Below are positions 28,876-38,094 of a stretch of DNA of 64,000 nucleotides, piece after piece. The stretch is from Sedimentibacter sp. SX930. Its GTDB lineage: Bacteria; Bacillota; Bacilli; Lactobacillales; Aerococcaceae. The stretch lies in contig MUZD01000003.1 of assembly GCA_002155105.1 (NCBI GenBank), forward strand, positions 186,001 through 250,000, read 5' to 3'. Under the pieces are notes generated by a model that was given only the letters and a program-made list of their open reading frames with translations, made no database searches and had not been told where the DNA came from. The translations under genes and the position numbers were made by a program. The stretch's first letter is position 1; each line of letters opens with the position of its first letter.

Positions 28876-29024
28876 AGTGTGTAATGATTCGCGTTTAGAT
28901 ACCCGGACGTTGGGTAAGGAAGCACTGTGACCGTACCGGTCAAGTGTATCATGTCTCTAAGCGATTAAAAATCGCAAGAGCCATGACAAAACGGGAGCGG
29001 TATCTGCGAATCAGAACCGTTCTA
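28876..29024. repeat. Structured repeat unit B downstream of murC
   Basis: Has nearly the same borders as unit A (AGTGTGTAATGA and TCAGAACCGTTCTA) but different inside: GATTCGC with GCGAATC, AGATACC with GGTATCT, then the inner two-hairpin module 28915-28987 that is also present at 20754-20826. It ends 5 bases from the murC stop codon. Confidence 0.85.
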
Positions 29025-29028
29025 TGTA

Positions 29029-30360
29029 TTAATTTGTTGTTGGTACGCTGTGGCTCAACAGCTCTTCATAAGCCAGTTCAAATTTCTGAACATCCCCGGC
29101 GCCCATGAAAATGGCGACAGCATCATGGAACTGCAGCAATGGGGACATGTTGTTGACGTTCAATACCGTTGCGCCTTTTTCGATTTTGTCGGCCAAATCG
29201 CCGATCGAAACCTGTCCGTCCTTTTCGCGAGCGGAGCCGAAGATATCGCAAAGGAAGACCTTGTCGGCCAATTCCAACGACTCAGCGAACTCACTAAGCA
29301 GAGCAACCGTACGCGTGAAGGTATGCGGTTGGAATATCGCAATGATTTCCTTTGTAGGGTATTTCTGTCTGGCCGCATCGAGTGTAGCGCGGATTTCGGA
29401 TGGATGATGGGCATAATCATCGATAACGACCATATCCGAAATGTATTTCTCGCTGAAGCGACGTTTTACGCCTGTGAATGTCTTCAGTTGCGCAGCTACC
29501 TTGTCATTGTCCAATCCTTCCAGCCAGCAGAATGTGATGATGGCCAATGAGTTAAGGATATTATGCGTGCCGAATGACGGGATTTCAAAATGACCGTACC
29601 TTTCGCCATTTATTTCCACATCGAACTGACTGCCGGTTGTGTCTTTTGTGACATTTTTGGCGACAACATCATTGTCTTCAGCAAAGCCATAAAATGTGAC
29701 CGGATATTTGCCTTTCAATTCACGGACATACGCATCTTCGCCGCAAGCGATGACGCCTTTTTTCACTTGGGATGCAAATGAATCAAATGCGCTGTAAACA
29801 TCATTGATGTCTTTATAGTAATCCGGGTGATCGAAATCGATGTTCGTGATGATGGCATAGTCCGGTGAATAAGCCAGGAAATGACGTCTGTATTCACAGG
29901 CTTCCAGCACAAAATACTCCGCATCTTCCCGACCGAAACCAGTGCCATCGCCGATCAGATAGCTTGTCGGTGCAATCCCGTCCAACACATGGGACAACAA
30001 ACCGGTCGTGCTCGTTTTACCGTGTGAACCGGTAATGGCGACACTCGTATAGTTTTTGATCAAGTCGCCTATGAAATCATGGTAGCGGATGACCGTCAAA
30101 CCGATTTCTTTCGCTTTCGCGATTTCTTCATGGGAATCAGGGAAAGCATTCCCTGCGATGACCGTCAAACCGGGTGTGATGTTCGCTTCGCTGAATGGCA
30201 TGATTGTGATGCCAGCATCATCCAAGCCTTTTTGCGTAAAGAAATAAGTTTCGACATCCGATCCTTGGACGCGATAGCCTTTCCCATGCAGGATCAATGC
30301 CAACGCACTCATCCCAGAACCTTTGATGCCGACAAAATGATAAATCGTTTCCGTTTCCAT
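29029..30360 (-). CDS. murC: UDP-N-acetylmuramate-L-alanine ligase
   Basis: A 443-residue ATP-dependent ligase that adds the first amino acid, L-alanine, to UDP-MurNAc in peptidoglycan precursor synthesis. It starts [20 protein letters not shown] with the N-terminal UDP-binding Rossmann motif, has the ATP loop [15 protein letters not shown] near residue 112, [10 protein letters not shown] and the late [19 protein letters not shown] motif. The start at 30360 follows GGAGGTAATT; the frame extended by 21 codons is rejected. Its neighbours (ytpR, ytpP and M42 peptidase) match the Bacillus murC region. Confidence 0.97.
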   Translation of the reverse strand: METETIYHFVGIKGSGMSALALILHGKGYRVQGSDVETYFFTQKGLDDAGITIMPFSEANITPGLTVIAGNAFPDSHEEIAKAKEIGLTVIRYHDFIGDLIKNYTSVAITGSHGKTSTTGLLSHVLDGIAPTSYLIGDGTGFGREDAEYFVLEACEYRRHFLAYSPDYAIITNIDFDHPDYYKDINDVYSAFDSFASQVKKGVIACGEDAYVRELKGKYPVTFYGFAEDNDVVAKNVTKDTTGSQFDVEINGERYGHFEIPSFGTHNILNSLAIITFCWLEGLDNDKVAAQLKTFTGVKRRFSEKYISDMVVIDDYAHHPSEIRATLDAARQKYPTKEIIAIFQPHTFTRTVALLSEFAESLELADKVFLCDIFGSAREKDGQVSIGDLADKIEKGATVLNVNNMSPLLQFHDAVAIFMGAGDVQKFELAYEELLSHSVPTTN

Positions 30361-30474
30361 AATTACCTCCAAATGAATATGGAAGGTTAGTCTTTCGGCT
30401 ACCTTCTGATGTTTGTGTCTCAAAACAATCGCTTAGGACCTGATGACTTGCTGTCCATTTATTGAATCGCAGTC

Positions 30475-30483
30475 AGTATAGCA
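30475..30483 (-). promoter_or_regulatory. Candidate extended -10 promoter of murC
   Basis: Minus-strand TGCTATACT is an extended -10 element about 115 bp before the murC start; the -35 region is weak. Confidence 0.45.
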
Positions 30484-30510
30484 CGTGCAGATTAAGAAAA
30501 TACTTAAAAT

Positions 30511-30539
30511 TATTTAAAATTTGAGGTCAAACATGTCAA
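30511..30539 (-). promoter_or_regulatory. Candidate upstream promoter of murC
   Basis: Minus-strand TTGACA and TAAATA with a 17-bp spacer, upstream of the extended -10 site. Confidence 0.5.
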
Positions 30540-30597
30540 TAATTTCATTGCATCATCAACCCAGCGCACAAATCGGCCTAATGTTTCAATCCGATGA

Positions 30598-31293
30598 CTA
30601 AAAATAAGAGTGGCTTACCGAATCGGCAGGCTCATGAATGAATTTTCCGGCTGTATCATAAGAGCGTTCCTGCTCCATGATGCCCAACAGCGAGCGGTTC
30701 ATTGCCCGTTTGGATTTGCCTTCCAACGGTTGCAACTCACTTGTTTCCACGCTGTCTTCCTCCAGAGCCACATCGTCTTCAACAGGTGACGCAAGTTCGA
30801 AAATAAGCAAGTCCGAGCTGTTCTTCTTCAATAATGCCGCAATCGCGCGATAATCGATTTTCTTTTCTTTCAGGTTTTCCCAGCCTTTCAACGGTTCCGG
30901 TACTTCGGTCAGTTGGAAAGGCCTTCTGCTCTTGTACGAAGCAAAAGGGTGCATGCCCAATTCCGTGCGGCGCTCCTTCTGCTTTTCGTCCTTCAGTCTT
31001 TTTTTCTCGACCGCAAAAACGTCTTCAGCAGGCTTCACAGCTTTATCCCTGAAGGATACAAATGCCTCCTTGTTGTGGCGGATGTACGGGACCGTGTCCA
31101 TTGGGTGCAGTAAATCTTGCGAAATGTAGGAGGACGGTTGTGCAGAATCGCCTTTTTCATCCAGCATGCCATGCTCTTCATCCTCTTTTTTCAGGTAATT
31201 CGGAAAATCAAACTTATTTGTTGCAGGATGACTTCCTTCCATTCCTGAACGATGGTCATGCCGAAAAAAACTTGGTCCATCATAGCGACTCAT
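30598..31293 (-). CDS. Uncharacterised protein at the sftA position (possible SftA/FtsK N-terminal remnant)
   Basis: I do not recognise a catalytic domain. The 231-residue protein is hydrophilic, charged and probably largely disordered, without membrane segments or a signal peptide. It begins MSRYDGPSFFRHDHRSGM, has KKRLKDEKQKERRTELGM and RRPFQLTEVPEPLKGWE in the middle, then IDYRAIAALLKKNSSDLLI. It lies between ytpR and murC, where Bacillus carries the DNA translocase gene sftA (ytpS). The N-terminal part of SftA-type proteins is a soluble linker region, so this could be a shortened derivative without the motor. No FtsK Walker motifs are present here or downstream to murC. The ribosome binding site GAGGAG is good, so it is probably translated. 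Confidence 0.6.
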   Translation of the reverse strand: MSRYDGPSFFRHDHRSGMEGSHPATNKFDFPNYLKKEDEEHGMLDEKGDSAQPSSYISQDLLHPMDTVPYIRHNKEAFVSFRDKAVKPAEDVFAVEKKRLKDEKQKERRTELGMHPFASYKSRRPFQLTEVPEPLKGWENLKEKKIDYRAIAALLKKNSSDLLIFELASPVEDDVALEEDSVETSELQPLEGKSKRAMNRSLLGIMEQERSYDTAGKFIHEPADSVSHSYF

Positions 31294-31394
31294 CCAGTCA
31301 GCTCCTCTCTTGTTTTGCTTCCGGTAATTCTACATCCGGTTTCAATGGAATTCCTTTATAATAGTACTTCTTTTTCCGACAAAATTCCATAGGG

Positions 31395-32009
31395 TTATTT
31401 GGAAAACGCTGCGCCTATTGCATAGCTGTCATCCAAAACAAGGATGCCTTTTTTAGGGCTTGCGTTTTCGAGTTGCAATTCTTTGGCTGAACAGATCATG
31501 CCGTGGCTGGCTACGCCGCGCAACTCACCCGGCCAGATGATCAAACCGCTGGGCATAACAGCGCCCGGCTTGGCTACGACGACGCGTTGCCCTTTTTTGA
31601 TGTTGGCTGCACCACAGACGATCTGCAGTACTTCTCCGTTATCCACTTCCGTTTGCGTAACGGACAGATGGTCGGAGTCTTCATGTGGCACGCATTCCTT
31701 GACGTAGCCCACAACAAACTTAGGTGAGCGATCGACAACGACAGCATCACTGAAACCTGCCGCTTGGATCAAAGCATTCACTTTTGCGACTTCCTCATCT
31801 GAAAGGATAACTTGTCCGTTTGCATCCAACGTAAGCGTCTCTGAAATCGAAAACAGATTGTAGCCCATCGTTTCATTTGTACGGTTGTTGAAAATGCGCG
31901 TCACATTCCCTTTTGATTCGCAGGATTGTTCTTGGCGGACAGCGATATCCCCTTTCGTTAACATTAATGTATCCCCGACCGCTTCACGATTATAAAAACT
32001 TAACCACAT
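31395..32009 (-). CDS. ytpR: YtpR-family tRNA-binding domain protein
   Basis: A 204-residue protein. The C-terminal half (from about residue 95) is an EMAP/Arc1p-type OB fold that binds tRNA: VGYVKECVPHEDSDHLSVTQ, VDNGEVLQIVCGAANIKKGQ, VVVAKPGAVMPSG and GVASHGMICSAKEL all match the domain found in PheT and MetG. The N-terminal half is a family-specific domain beginning MWLSFYNREAVGD. It is soluble and cytoplasmic; its cellular role is not well defined. It lies between ytpP and the sftA-position gene as in Bacillus. Confidence 0.9.
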   Translation of the reverse strand: MWLSFYNREAVGDTLMLTKGDIAVRQEQSCESKGNVTRIFNNRTNETMGYNLFSISETLTLDANGQVILSDEEVAKVNALIQAAGFSDAVVVDRSPKFVVGYVKECVPHEDSDHLSVTQTEVDNGEVLQIVCGAANIKKGQRVVVAKPGAVMPSGLIIWPGELRGVASHGMICSAKELQLENASPKKGILVLDDSYAIGAAFSK

Positions 32010-32063
32010 GTTGTATTTTCCCCTTTATGTTTCTTCATTTATTATTGCCCAAACGAAATAGTA

Positions 32064-32375
32064 TCACAATTGTTCCAAAAAGGCTTCTATCTCTTTTTGC
32101 GTCTTCCGGTTGCGTGAAACGAAACGCCCCAAAAGCTCTCCCTCAGCATAGACGACGAAGCTCGGGATTCCGGAAATCTGCAGAGCTTCACCCAACGTAC
32201 CGAAATCATCGCGGTCTATTTCAACGAAACGAAAATCCGCGAATTTGTTCTCAACTTCGGGCATGAACGGACGGATGTAATGGCAATCCGGGCACCAGCT
32301 GGTCATGAAGACGAATACTGTTTTTCCCGAATCGCGCAGTTCTTTGAATTGATCCAAATCTTTCAGTTTATCCAT
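32064..32375 (-). CDS. ytpP: Thioredoxin-like protein YtpP
   Basis: A 103-residue thioredoxin-fold protein with the active site TSWCPDCHYIRP (CPDC rather than CGPC) near residue 30 and the cis-proline in GIPSFVVYAEG. It is cytoplasmic, with no signal peptide, and may reduce disulfides or carry thiols. The start at 32375 has GGGGGAG at good spacing; a TTG two codons earlier is the alternative. It lies 14 bases after the M42 peptidase gene, in the conserved ytoP-ytpP-ytpR order. Confidence 0.9.
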   Translation of the reverse strand: MDKLKDLDQFKELRDSGKTVFVFMTSWCPDCHYIRPFMPEVENKFADFRFVEIDRDDFGTLGEALQISGIPSFVVYAEGELLGRFVSRNRKTQKEIEAFLEQL

Positions 32376-32389
32376 AATCAAGCTCCCCC

Positions 32390-33466
32390 TCAGTTCATGT
32401 CCATGATGGTTTCATAAGTGCTCTTGTCCAATGCTTTGATGACTTGCGCGACCATTTCCTTGGCCGCCGCATAATCATCGATGTGGAACATCGTCTGATG
32501 CGTATGGATGTAGCGCGCGCAGACGCCGATGACCGCGCTCGGTACCCCGTCGTTCATGACATGGGCGGCTCCCGCATCCGTTCCGCCTTTGGAAACAAAA
32601 TACTGATAAGGGATATCGTGCGTTTCCGCCGTATCCAACAGGAATTCGCGCATCCCTTTCAAGGTGATCATGCCTGGATCCTGGATCCGCAAAAGGAACC
32701 CTTCCCCCAGATGGCCGAAAGTATCCTTTGTCGTCGTAAGGTCATCAGCAGCGGAGCAGTCCACCGCGAAGAACAGATCCGGCTTGAACTTATGAACGGC
32801 CCCTTTTGTCCCACGCAGCCCGACTTCTTCCTGGACGTTGGCTCCGGCAATCAACGTGTTCGGCAACTTTTCATCCTTCAATGCTTCCAGCGTCTCCAGA
32901 ACGACCGTGTTCCCGTAGCGGTTATCCCATGCTTTTGAAATGATTTTTTTCTTGTTGGCGGTCCAGATCGTTTCGACTTGGGGAACAATCGTATCTCCTG
33001 GGCGGACTCCGAATGCCAACGCTTCTTCTTTCGTATCGAAACCGGCGTCGAAGAGGATATCCGTCACTTTGACTTTTTTTCCTTCATCGGCCCCACGCAA
33101 CAAGTGCGGCGGAACAGATGAAGAGATAACAGGAATATCGCCTTTTGACGTCTGCAGCGTATAACGCTGTGCCGAAACGACATAGGCATTCCAGCCTCCT
33201 AGCGGCACGACTCGGAAAAGTCCGCGATCCGTGATGCCTGCCACCATAAAGCCGACTTCATCCATGTGCGCCGCCACCATGATGCGCGGCGCCGTTTTAT
33301 CTGCATGCTCCCTGATTCCGAAAATACCGCCCAAACCGTCCGTTTCGACGCGGTCCACCAACGGGGCCATTCTTTCGTGCATATAGTTCCGGATATTGCG
33401 CTCATTTCCGCTTGTGCCCTGCAATTCCGTCAATTCTTTGATCATAGCAAATGTTTTATCTTCCAT
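32390..33466 (-). CDS. pepA: M42 family glutamyl aminopeptidase (YtoP/PepA-like)
   Basis: A 358-residue aminopeptidase with [49 protein letters not shown] and YIHTHQTMFHIDDY, which together give the dinuclear metal centre of the M42 family. PepA of lactic acid bacteria removes N-terminal glutamate or aspartate from peptides. The start ATG at 33466 matches the family N-terminus, although its ribosome binding site is poor; a GTG six codons upstream with AAAGG before it is the alternative. It heads the ytoP-ytpP-ytpR series. Confidence 0.93.
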   Translation of the reverse strand: MEDKTFAMIKELTELQGTSGNERNIRNYMHERMAPLVDRVETDGLGGIFGIREHADKTAPRIMVAAHMDEVGFMVAGITDRGLFRVVPLGGWNAYVVSAQRYTLQTSKGDIPVISSSVPPHLLRGADEGKKVKVTDILFDAGFDTKEEALAFGVRPGDTIVPQVETIWTANKKKIISKAWDNRYGNTVVLETLEALKDEKLPNTLIAGANVQEEVGLRGTKGAVHKFKPDLFFAVDCSAADDLTTTKDTFGHLGEGFLLRIQDPGMITLKGMREFLLDTAETHDIPYQYFVSKGGTDAGAAHVMNDGVPSAVIGVCARYIHTHQTMFHIDDYAAAKEMVAQVIKALDKSTYETIMDMN

Positions 33467-33666
33467 ATTTGAATGGAGCAGCACATATCTTTAACCTTAT
33501 GCCGCTCCCTGTCCCCCTTCATTGTCTGACTATTCTTCCCATTATAGCGCAGCATCGTTGTCATAGCAACGATTCCATTCGGTCCGAAGCATTGTCCGGC
33601 CCAGGAAACGTTTCCTTTACGAAGCCTTATGCAATCGACGTTTCCCTATTATTTTTTTCGTTTTAT

Positions 33667-33675
33667 TGCTATACT
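33667..33675 (+). promoter_or_regulatory. Candidate extended -10 promoter of the PepSY protein gene
   Basis: TGCTATACT matches an extended -10 element 46 bp before the start codon. Confidence 0.5.
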
Positions 33676-33720
33676 TGGGGGAGAAAAAAGAAAGCGCATC
33701 AATTTGAGGAGGAACACATG

Positions 33721-34071
33721 ATGAACTTTTTGGAAAAATGCATGTGCAAAAAACACAAAGAAGAAATCTTAGGCGGTATTTTATTTGGAGCCGGACTCGT
33801 GCTTGGTTCAGTCGTGACAGCCCTTTGCTATGAACAGAAACGGACCGTAAACGGTGACAAAATACTGGAAAACGTCAAAAAAATGTTCTTGGCCGAAGCT
33901 CCGATTGAAGGATCATGGATCGAATTGCATCCAGTCCCGCTCAGTCGTTATTCTTCAAAAACGGATGTGTACTACGGCGGAATCTCGCGTAAAGAAGAAG
34001 GCGTGTTGGTGCAATATGAATTCATAGCCGACGCCTACACAGGAACCATTTTGGACTTATACAAACTATAA
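33721..34071 (+). CDS. Small membrane-anchored PepSY-like protein
   Basis: A 116-residue protein with one N-terminal membrane segment (ILGGILFGAGLVLGSVVTAL, about residues 15-35) preceded by a short cysteine and lysine-containing cytoplasmic end. The outer part ends GGISRKEEGVLVQYEFIADA and YTGTILDLY, which resembles the final strands of PepSY domains, thought to bind and hold peptidases or proteins at the cell surface. In Bacillus a PepSY gene (ytzB) also lies between ytoP and trmB, which supports the family call. The ribosome binding site GAGGAGG is very strong. Confidence 0.7.
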   Translation: MNFLEKCMCKKHKEEILGGILFGAGLVLGSVVTALCYEQKRTVNGDKILENVKKMFLAEAPIEGSWIELHPVPLSRYSSKTDVYYGGISRKEEGVLVQYEFIADAYTGTILDLYKL

Positions 34072-34088
34072 AGAAAAGAAATGCGATA

Positions 34089-34113
34089 CAAGCCCGCTCT
34101 GCCTCGAAAGAAA
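34089..34113. repeat. 25-bp fragment of the mosaic repeat family
   Basis: These 25 bases are identical to 5321-5345 of the element upstream of coiA, spanning CAAGCCCGCTCTGCC and the following CTCGAAAGAAA. The rest of the element is absent; a terminator follows. Confidence 0.75.
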
Positions 34114-34118
34114 CACAG

Positions 34119-34163
34119 AAAAAGGAAGGACCAAAGCAATCACAGCTTTGGTCCTTCCTTTTT
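34119..34163. terminator. Bidirectional terminator between the PepSY gene and trmB
   Basis: A perfect 19-bp stem (AAAAAGGAAGGACCAAAGC and its complement) with a 7-base loop serves both convergent genes. Confidence 0.95.
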
Positions 34164-34167
34164 GTTT

Positions 34168-34833
34168 TTATTTTTCTGAATCAGCCGTTGCTTTTTTTGG
34201 GAACGCTGCTTCGACGCGATAGATGCGGTCTCCTCGGGAAGAGAACTTCGCTTCGTACTCCGTCATGATGTTACCCTCAAAATCGCTCTTGTGCAGATCC
34301 AACCAGACTTGCTTCAAAGTCATGCCATACTGCGAGAAGCTCGCCAAAGAATATTCGAACAGGCCTTGGTTATCCGTCTTGAAATGGATTTCCCCGCCGG
34401 ATACCAGGATTTGCTCATAGTTCCGCAGGAAGTTTTTGTAGGTCAAGCGGCGTTTATCGTGTTTGGACTTTGGCCACGGATCGGAAAAGTTCAAGTAAAC
34501 GCGAGCCACTTCGCCCTCCGCAAAGAAATCTGCTACATTCTCTCCGTCCGTATTCAGCAACTGGACATTTTTCAGACCTGATTCGATCATCTTATCAAGC
34601 GTCATGACCGCTACGCTCGTCTGGCGTTCGATACCGATATAATTCACTTCTGGATGCATGCGGGCCATCTCGACGATGAACTGGCCCTTGCCTGAGCCGA
34701 TTTCCACATGGATCGGTTGCTCGTTGCCGAAGCGTTCCTGCCATTTCCCTTTCCAATCCGCTGGTTCCATCACTACATATTGGGTACTTTCAGCCAATTT
34801 TTCGGCAGCCCATGGTTTATTTCTTACGCGCAT
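34168..34833 (-). CDS. trmB: tRNA (guanine-N7-)-methyltransferase
   Basis: A 221-residue SAM-dependent enzyme that makes m7G46 in the variable loop of tRNA. It begins [16 protein letters not shown], has the SAM loop [16 protein letters not shown] near residue 43, [12 protein letters not shown], and the signature [17 protein letters not shown] near residue 115. Length and motifs are standard. It lies 73 bases after the kinase-like gene on the same strand, as in Bacillus ytmP-trmB. Confidence 0.97.
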   Translation of the reverse strand: MRVRNKPWAAEKLAESTQYVVMEPADWKGKWQERFGNEQPIHVEIGSGKGQFIVEMARMHPEVNYIGIERQTSVAVMTLDKMIESGLKNVQLLNTDGENVADFFAEGEVARVYLNFSDPWPKSKHDKRRLTYKNFLRNYEQILVSGGEIHFKTDNQGLFEYSLASFSQYGMTLKQVWLDLHKSDFEGNIMTEYEAKFSSRGDRIYRVEAAFPKKATADSEK

Positions 34834-34906
34834 AATTCTCCTCTTTCTTAACTGTTTTTTTTCGAAAAAAGAAATCCTTTCCGTCCGTGTAAAAACGAAG
34901 AGGATT

Positions 34907-35704
34907 TCATAAATAACTGTTTAGGCGATTCTGATAAAGCTGTTTCAGCAACAGAATCAGTTGGTTCATTTCCACATTGCGTTCCTGCGAATGGCTCTTT
35001 TTGATCAGGCAGAGGCACACCATCATGCTGTACCACTCCAACCGGCGCTCCATATTGTCATTCATCTGCAAGCCATACTGCTCCAACCATACTCCCCATT
35101 CTTCATGGGGAACGTATTGCACAAGCAAGGTACTGATGTCCGAAAACGGATCGGCAATTTTGACCATTTCCCAATCCACCAGATACAACCGGTCTTCCTC
35201 ATCCAACAGGAAATTTTTCCGATTCACATCTCCGTGGCAGACCGTCTTTTGCGAGTCGTCGATGCTGGCGATGCTGTTCTTCACATATTCAGTCACCTGT
35301 TGCAGGACCGAATTGGATTTCAAGTCATCCGGCAGCTCTGCAACGTAAAGGTTGTAAAAATTGATTGGGTTGAAGATTTCACCCTTTACCTTCTGAAGCA
35401 TCTTCAGGAGATTTTCGGAATGATGGATGCGATGCAGGATGTCCCGCACGGTATTCCCTTTCATCTCATCCGGATTCAATTCCCTGCCGTTGAGCCATTC
35501 CTGAGCTGTCAGGACATCCCCATTGCCGACCCGTTTGGTCCAGATCAATCGCGGTGTGATCCCCTCAACGGAAAGCGCAGCTAAGAAAGGTGAAGAGTTT
35601 CTTTTCAAAAAAACCCTTTCCTCGGCTCTGGTGCCCATATAAGCTTGTCCTGTGTCTCCTCCGATGGGATGTAGCCGCCACCCTGAGTCCATTTTATAAT
35701 CCAT
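34907..35704 (-). CDS. Phosphotransferase-fold protein (YtmP-like, choline/aminoglycoside kinase family)
   Basis: A 265-residue protein with the protein-kinase-like APH fold. The catalytic loop is [15 protein letters not shown] near residue 150 and the metal-binding aspartate follows in [16 protein letters not shown]. The N-terminal [20 protein letters not shown] holds the nucleotide lysine. The substrate is unknown; choline, thiamine or another small alcohol is possible, and aminoglycoside resistance is not implied. The start at 35704 has AAGGA 9 bases upstream, better than the ATG at 35713 that touches it. It precedes trmB. Confidence 0.83.
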   Translation of the reverse strand: MDYKMDSGWRLHPIGGDTGQAYMGTRAEERVFLKRNSSPFLAALSVEGITPRLIWTKRVGNGDVLTAQEWLNGRELNPDEMKGNTVRDILHRIHHSENLLKMLQKVKGEIFNPINFYNLYVAELPDDLKSNSVLQQVTEYVKNSIASIDDSQKTVCHGDVNRKNFLLDEEDRLYLVDWEMVKIADPFSDISTLLVQYVPHEEWGVWLEQYGLQMNDNMERRLEWYSMMVCLCLIKKSHSQERNVEMNQLILLLKQLYQNRLNSYL

Positions 35705-35953
35705 CGAGCTCATTCCTTACTCTAATCTTTAGTTTTTCTATGCCTATGAAAAGAAGGAGCCGGGACGAAAGCCCCAGCTATCTCGGTCTGCTCTTCTGTT
35801 CATACGCTACGTGTTCATTCGGCGACGCAGCTCGTTTTGCTCTGAAAGGGCAACGGCCATCACTCGCATACAAGTATCATTTTAGATTTCTTTGCATAGT
35901 CAGTCAAGAATATTCCATGTGATTTCGGAACTGAACCGAGTTTAACCCGTGCA

Positions 35954-37186
35954 TCAGTAATTTGCCGCTTCCCTTTTTTCCGTACGCCCACCTATATAGA
36001 ACTGGATGAACAGCCAGATGAACCCGGCGTTTAAGGCGACAGCAGCCAAGCCAGTCTGCCAACTGTTATTGATGAAGATGATTCCCGCAAAAAGGAATCC
36101 TTCCACTCCCAAAAGGTAGCCGAGCAAACGCTTGAAGCCAGCAAATTTATCTTCGCGCTGCGTCGGATAAAGCCGGTACAGCATATTTTCATTGAAATGG
36201 AAATACAGCGGCATCAGCTGGAAGCCTGTCAAATAAAGGAACAATAGACTGAGCCCTAAAGAAAATCCGGCTGACGGCGTGAAAAGCAGCAACAGCATCC
36301 CGATGGCCAACAGCCGGAAAAACAAGCCGCTGTAATCCGTCCCGCGCAAAAATGCCCGTGCATATAAATACTGGTAGGAATTGCTTTTGCCTTCAACACG
36401 GCGAAGCAAGCCGTCGAAATATTTTCTTCTTTTTGCTTTGCTCTTCACTTGCGGAACATCCGTGAACAGATTGATGACCCGGTTTAAGCGAGCTTTTCGT
36501 TGTTCTTCCGAGGCAATCATCTGCTCCCATTGATAGAGCGGATAGCGCGCCTCATACGCTACTTGTACTTTTTTACGCAGAAACATAGTATACAGAATTA
36601 CAAGTACCGGCGCAACCCATGGATGAAAAAATATCGCGACGCTGAAAGATAAAATCGCCGCGCAAGCCAAGTAAAGATCATTTTTCTGGCGAACTTTCCG
36701 ATCGCCTATCTTCAAGCCCAGTTCCAGCAGATCCAAATGGATAACTTTCAACAGCAGCAAGGTTGCATAAATCGGCAGCAAATCACTTGCCCCGATCGTT
36801 CTCCCGGCAAAAAGCATCGGCATCGCTGCGGCTGCCAAAAATAACAACAGAATCGCCGGAAGGATCAGGCTGTATTTTTTCGCTTTGCTGAAATAGCTCC
36901 CCCATTCCTTTTCCTTGGCCAAAAGGAACACTTGGTCGGCCGGCTCCAAAAAGGTCGCCAGCTTACCGATAAAGATGCTGCCGGAAAAAAGAAACACGAT
37001 CAGCAGCTTTCCCCAAAGGAAGTCCGGCGTCACGGTTTTCACGAATTCGGAATATTGGTAAGCCAAAGCTCCCAGCAGAAAGAGGAGCACGAGGACGAAA
37101 TGATCATTGAAGATATATTTGCTGTAGCGGCTGAATTTTTTCAGGTGCAGTTGCTGCCTTCTTTTCCAGATAGTTTCCAGGTTCAT
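35954..37186 (-). CDS. ecsB: ABC transporter permease EcsB
   Basis: A 410-residue polytopic membrane protein with about eight to ten predicted membrane segments, such as VLVLLFLLGALAYQYSE, LILPAILLLFLAAAAMPML and LLAIGMLLLLFTPSAGFS. With EcsA it forms an ABC exporter that affects the RasP intramembrane protease, protein secretion and competence in Bacillus. A basic cytoplasmic loop (KSKAKRRKYFDGLLRR) lies near residue 255. Its ATG overlaps the ecsA stop by four bases. Confidence 0.93.
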   Translation of the reverse strand: MNLETIWKRRQQLHLKKFSRYSKYIFNDHFVLVLLFLLGALAYQYSEFVKTVTPDFLWGKLLIVFLFSGSIFIGKLATFLEPADQVFLLAKEKEWGSYFSKAKKYSLILPAILLLFLAAAAMPMLFAGRTIGASDLLPIYATLLLLKVIHLDLLELGLKIGDRKVRQKNDLYLACAAILSFSVAIFFHPWVAPVLVILYTMFLRKKVQVAYEARYPLYQWEQMIASEEQRKARLNRVINLFTDVPQVKSKAKRRKYFDGLLRRVEGKSNSYQYLYARAFLRGTDYSGLFFRLLAIGMLLLLFTPSAGFSLGLSLLFLYLTGFQLMPLYFHFNENMLYRLYPTQREDKFAGFKRLLGYLLGVEGFLFAGIIFINNSWQTGLAAVALNAGFIWLFIQFYIGGRTEKREAANY

Positions 37187-37920
37187 GATCGATCCACTTC
37201 TTTCGTCAAGCTGATGTAAAGCTCATCGAGACTTGCTCCCGGCATGCCCATCTCCCGCTGCAGGTCAGCCATCGTGCCTGTCACTTTGACCTCGCCATGG
37301 TGAAGCAGGACGAAATTATCGCATTCTTTTTCGGCAGAAGCCAGCACATGTGTGGACATCAAAATGGCTGCACCCTGCGCTTTTTTCTCCCTGACCATCT
37401 CCAGGAACGAGTGGATGCCAAGCGGATCCAGCCCCAGGAATGGTTCATCGATGACATATACCGGCACATCCAACATGAATGCGCAGACAATCATCACTTT
37501 TTGTTTCATGCCTTTGGAAAAATAAGCCGGAAACCAGTCCAGCTTGTCCTCCAGACGGAAATCGCGGATGTAGCGCATCGCCTTTTCCATGGCCACCGCT
37601 TCCGTGATTCCGTAGGCCATCGCCGTTATTTCCAAATGTTCCCTTAAAGTGAGTTCTTCATAGAGCACCGGAGTCTCGGGAATAAAAGCGAAGGACTGGC
37701 GATAACGTTCCGTGTCCTCGCGCAGCGTCCGGCCATCGATCGCGATTTTACCGCTGAAAGGCATCATCAGACCAATGATGTGTTTGATGGTCGTGCTCTT
37801 GCCTGCTCCGTTCAATCCGATCAATCCAGTCAATTCCCCGGCTTTGACCTCAAAATTTATATTTTTTATGACAGGCAATTGCGTATAGCCGCCCGTGACA
37901 TTCTCCAATAATAGTGACAT
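37183..37920 (-). CDS. ecsA: ABC transporter ATP-binding protein EcsA
   Basis: A 245-residue ATPase. Walker A is GLIGLNGAGKSTTIKH near residue 37, the Q-loop lies in FAFIPETPVLYEELTL, the signature is the altered AYFSKGMKQKVMIVCAF (FSKGM in place of LSGGQ, usual for EcsA), and Walker B is VYVIDEPFLGLDP. It drives transport through EcsB. It is divergent from hit, the same arrangement as Bacillus hit/ecsAB, and starts behind AAAGGGACGG. Confidence 0.95.
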   Translation of the reverse strand: MSLLLENVTGGYTQLPVIKNINFEVKAGELTGLIGLNGAGKSTTIKHIIGLMMPFSGKIAIDGRTLREDTERYRQSFAFIPETPVLYEELTLREHLEITAMAYGITEAVAMEKAMRYIRDFRLEDKLDWFPAYFSKGMKQKVMIVCAFMLDVPVYVIDEPFLGLDPLGIHSFLEMVREKKAQGAAILMSTHVLASAEKECDNFVLLHHGEVKVTGTMADLQREMGMPGASLDELYISLTKEVDRS

Positions 37921-38094
37921 TTAACCGTCCCTTTCGCATGCGTTTGTGCCTTATATTATAGCACAGCCTTGCCCCATCCCAAATATGTTGCTGAGCGAAG
38001 CGTCAATTCGACCCCAGGATATCAAAAAAAAACCAAATATGATAAAGTTAGAGCATAGAATAAACTAGATTATGAACAGAAAGAGGTCAAGCAT

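Noticed and set aside
30361-30597. Remains of an FtsK/SftA motor downstream of the 231-residue protein
   Set aside because: No Walker motifs or gamma-domain residues are readable in any frame between its stop and murC; the stretch holds promoter-like elements instead.
35705-35953. Possible small gene or repeat between ecsB and the kinase-like gene
   Set aside because: No frame with a ribosome binding site, no second copy of the sequence and no clear hairpin pair were found.
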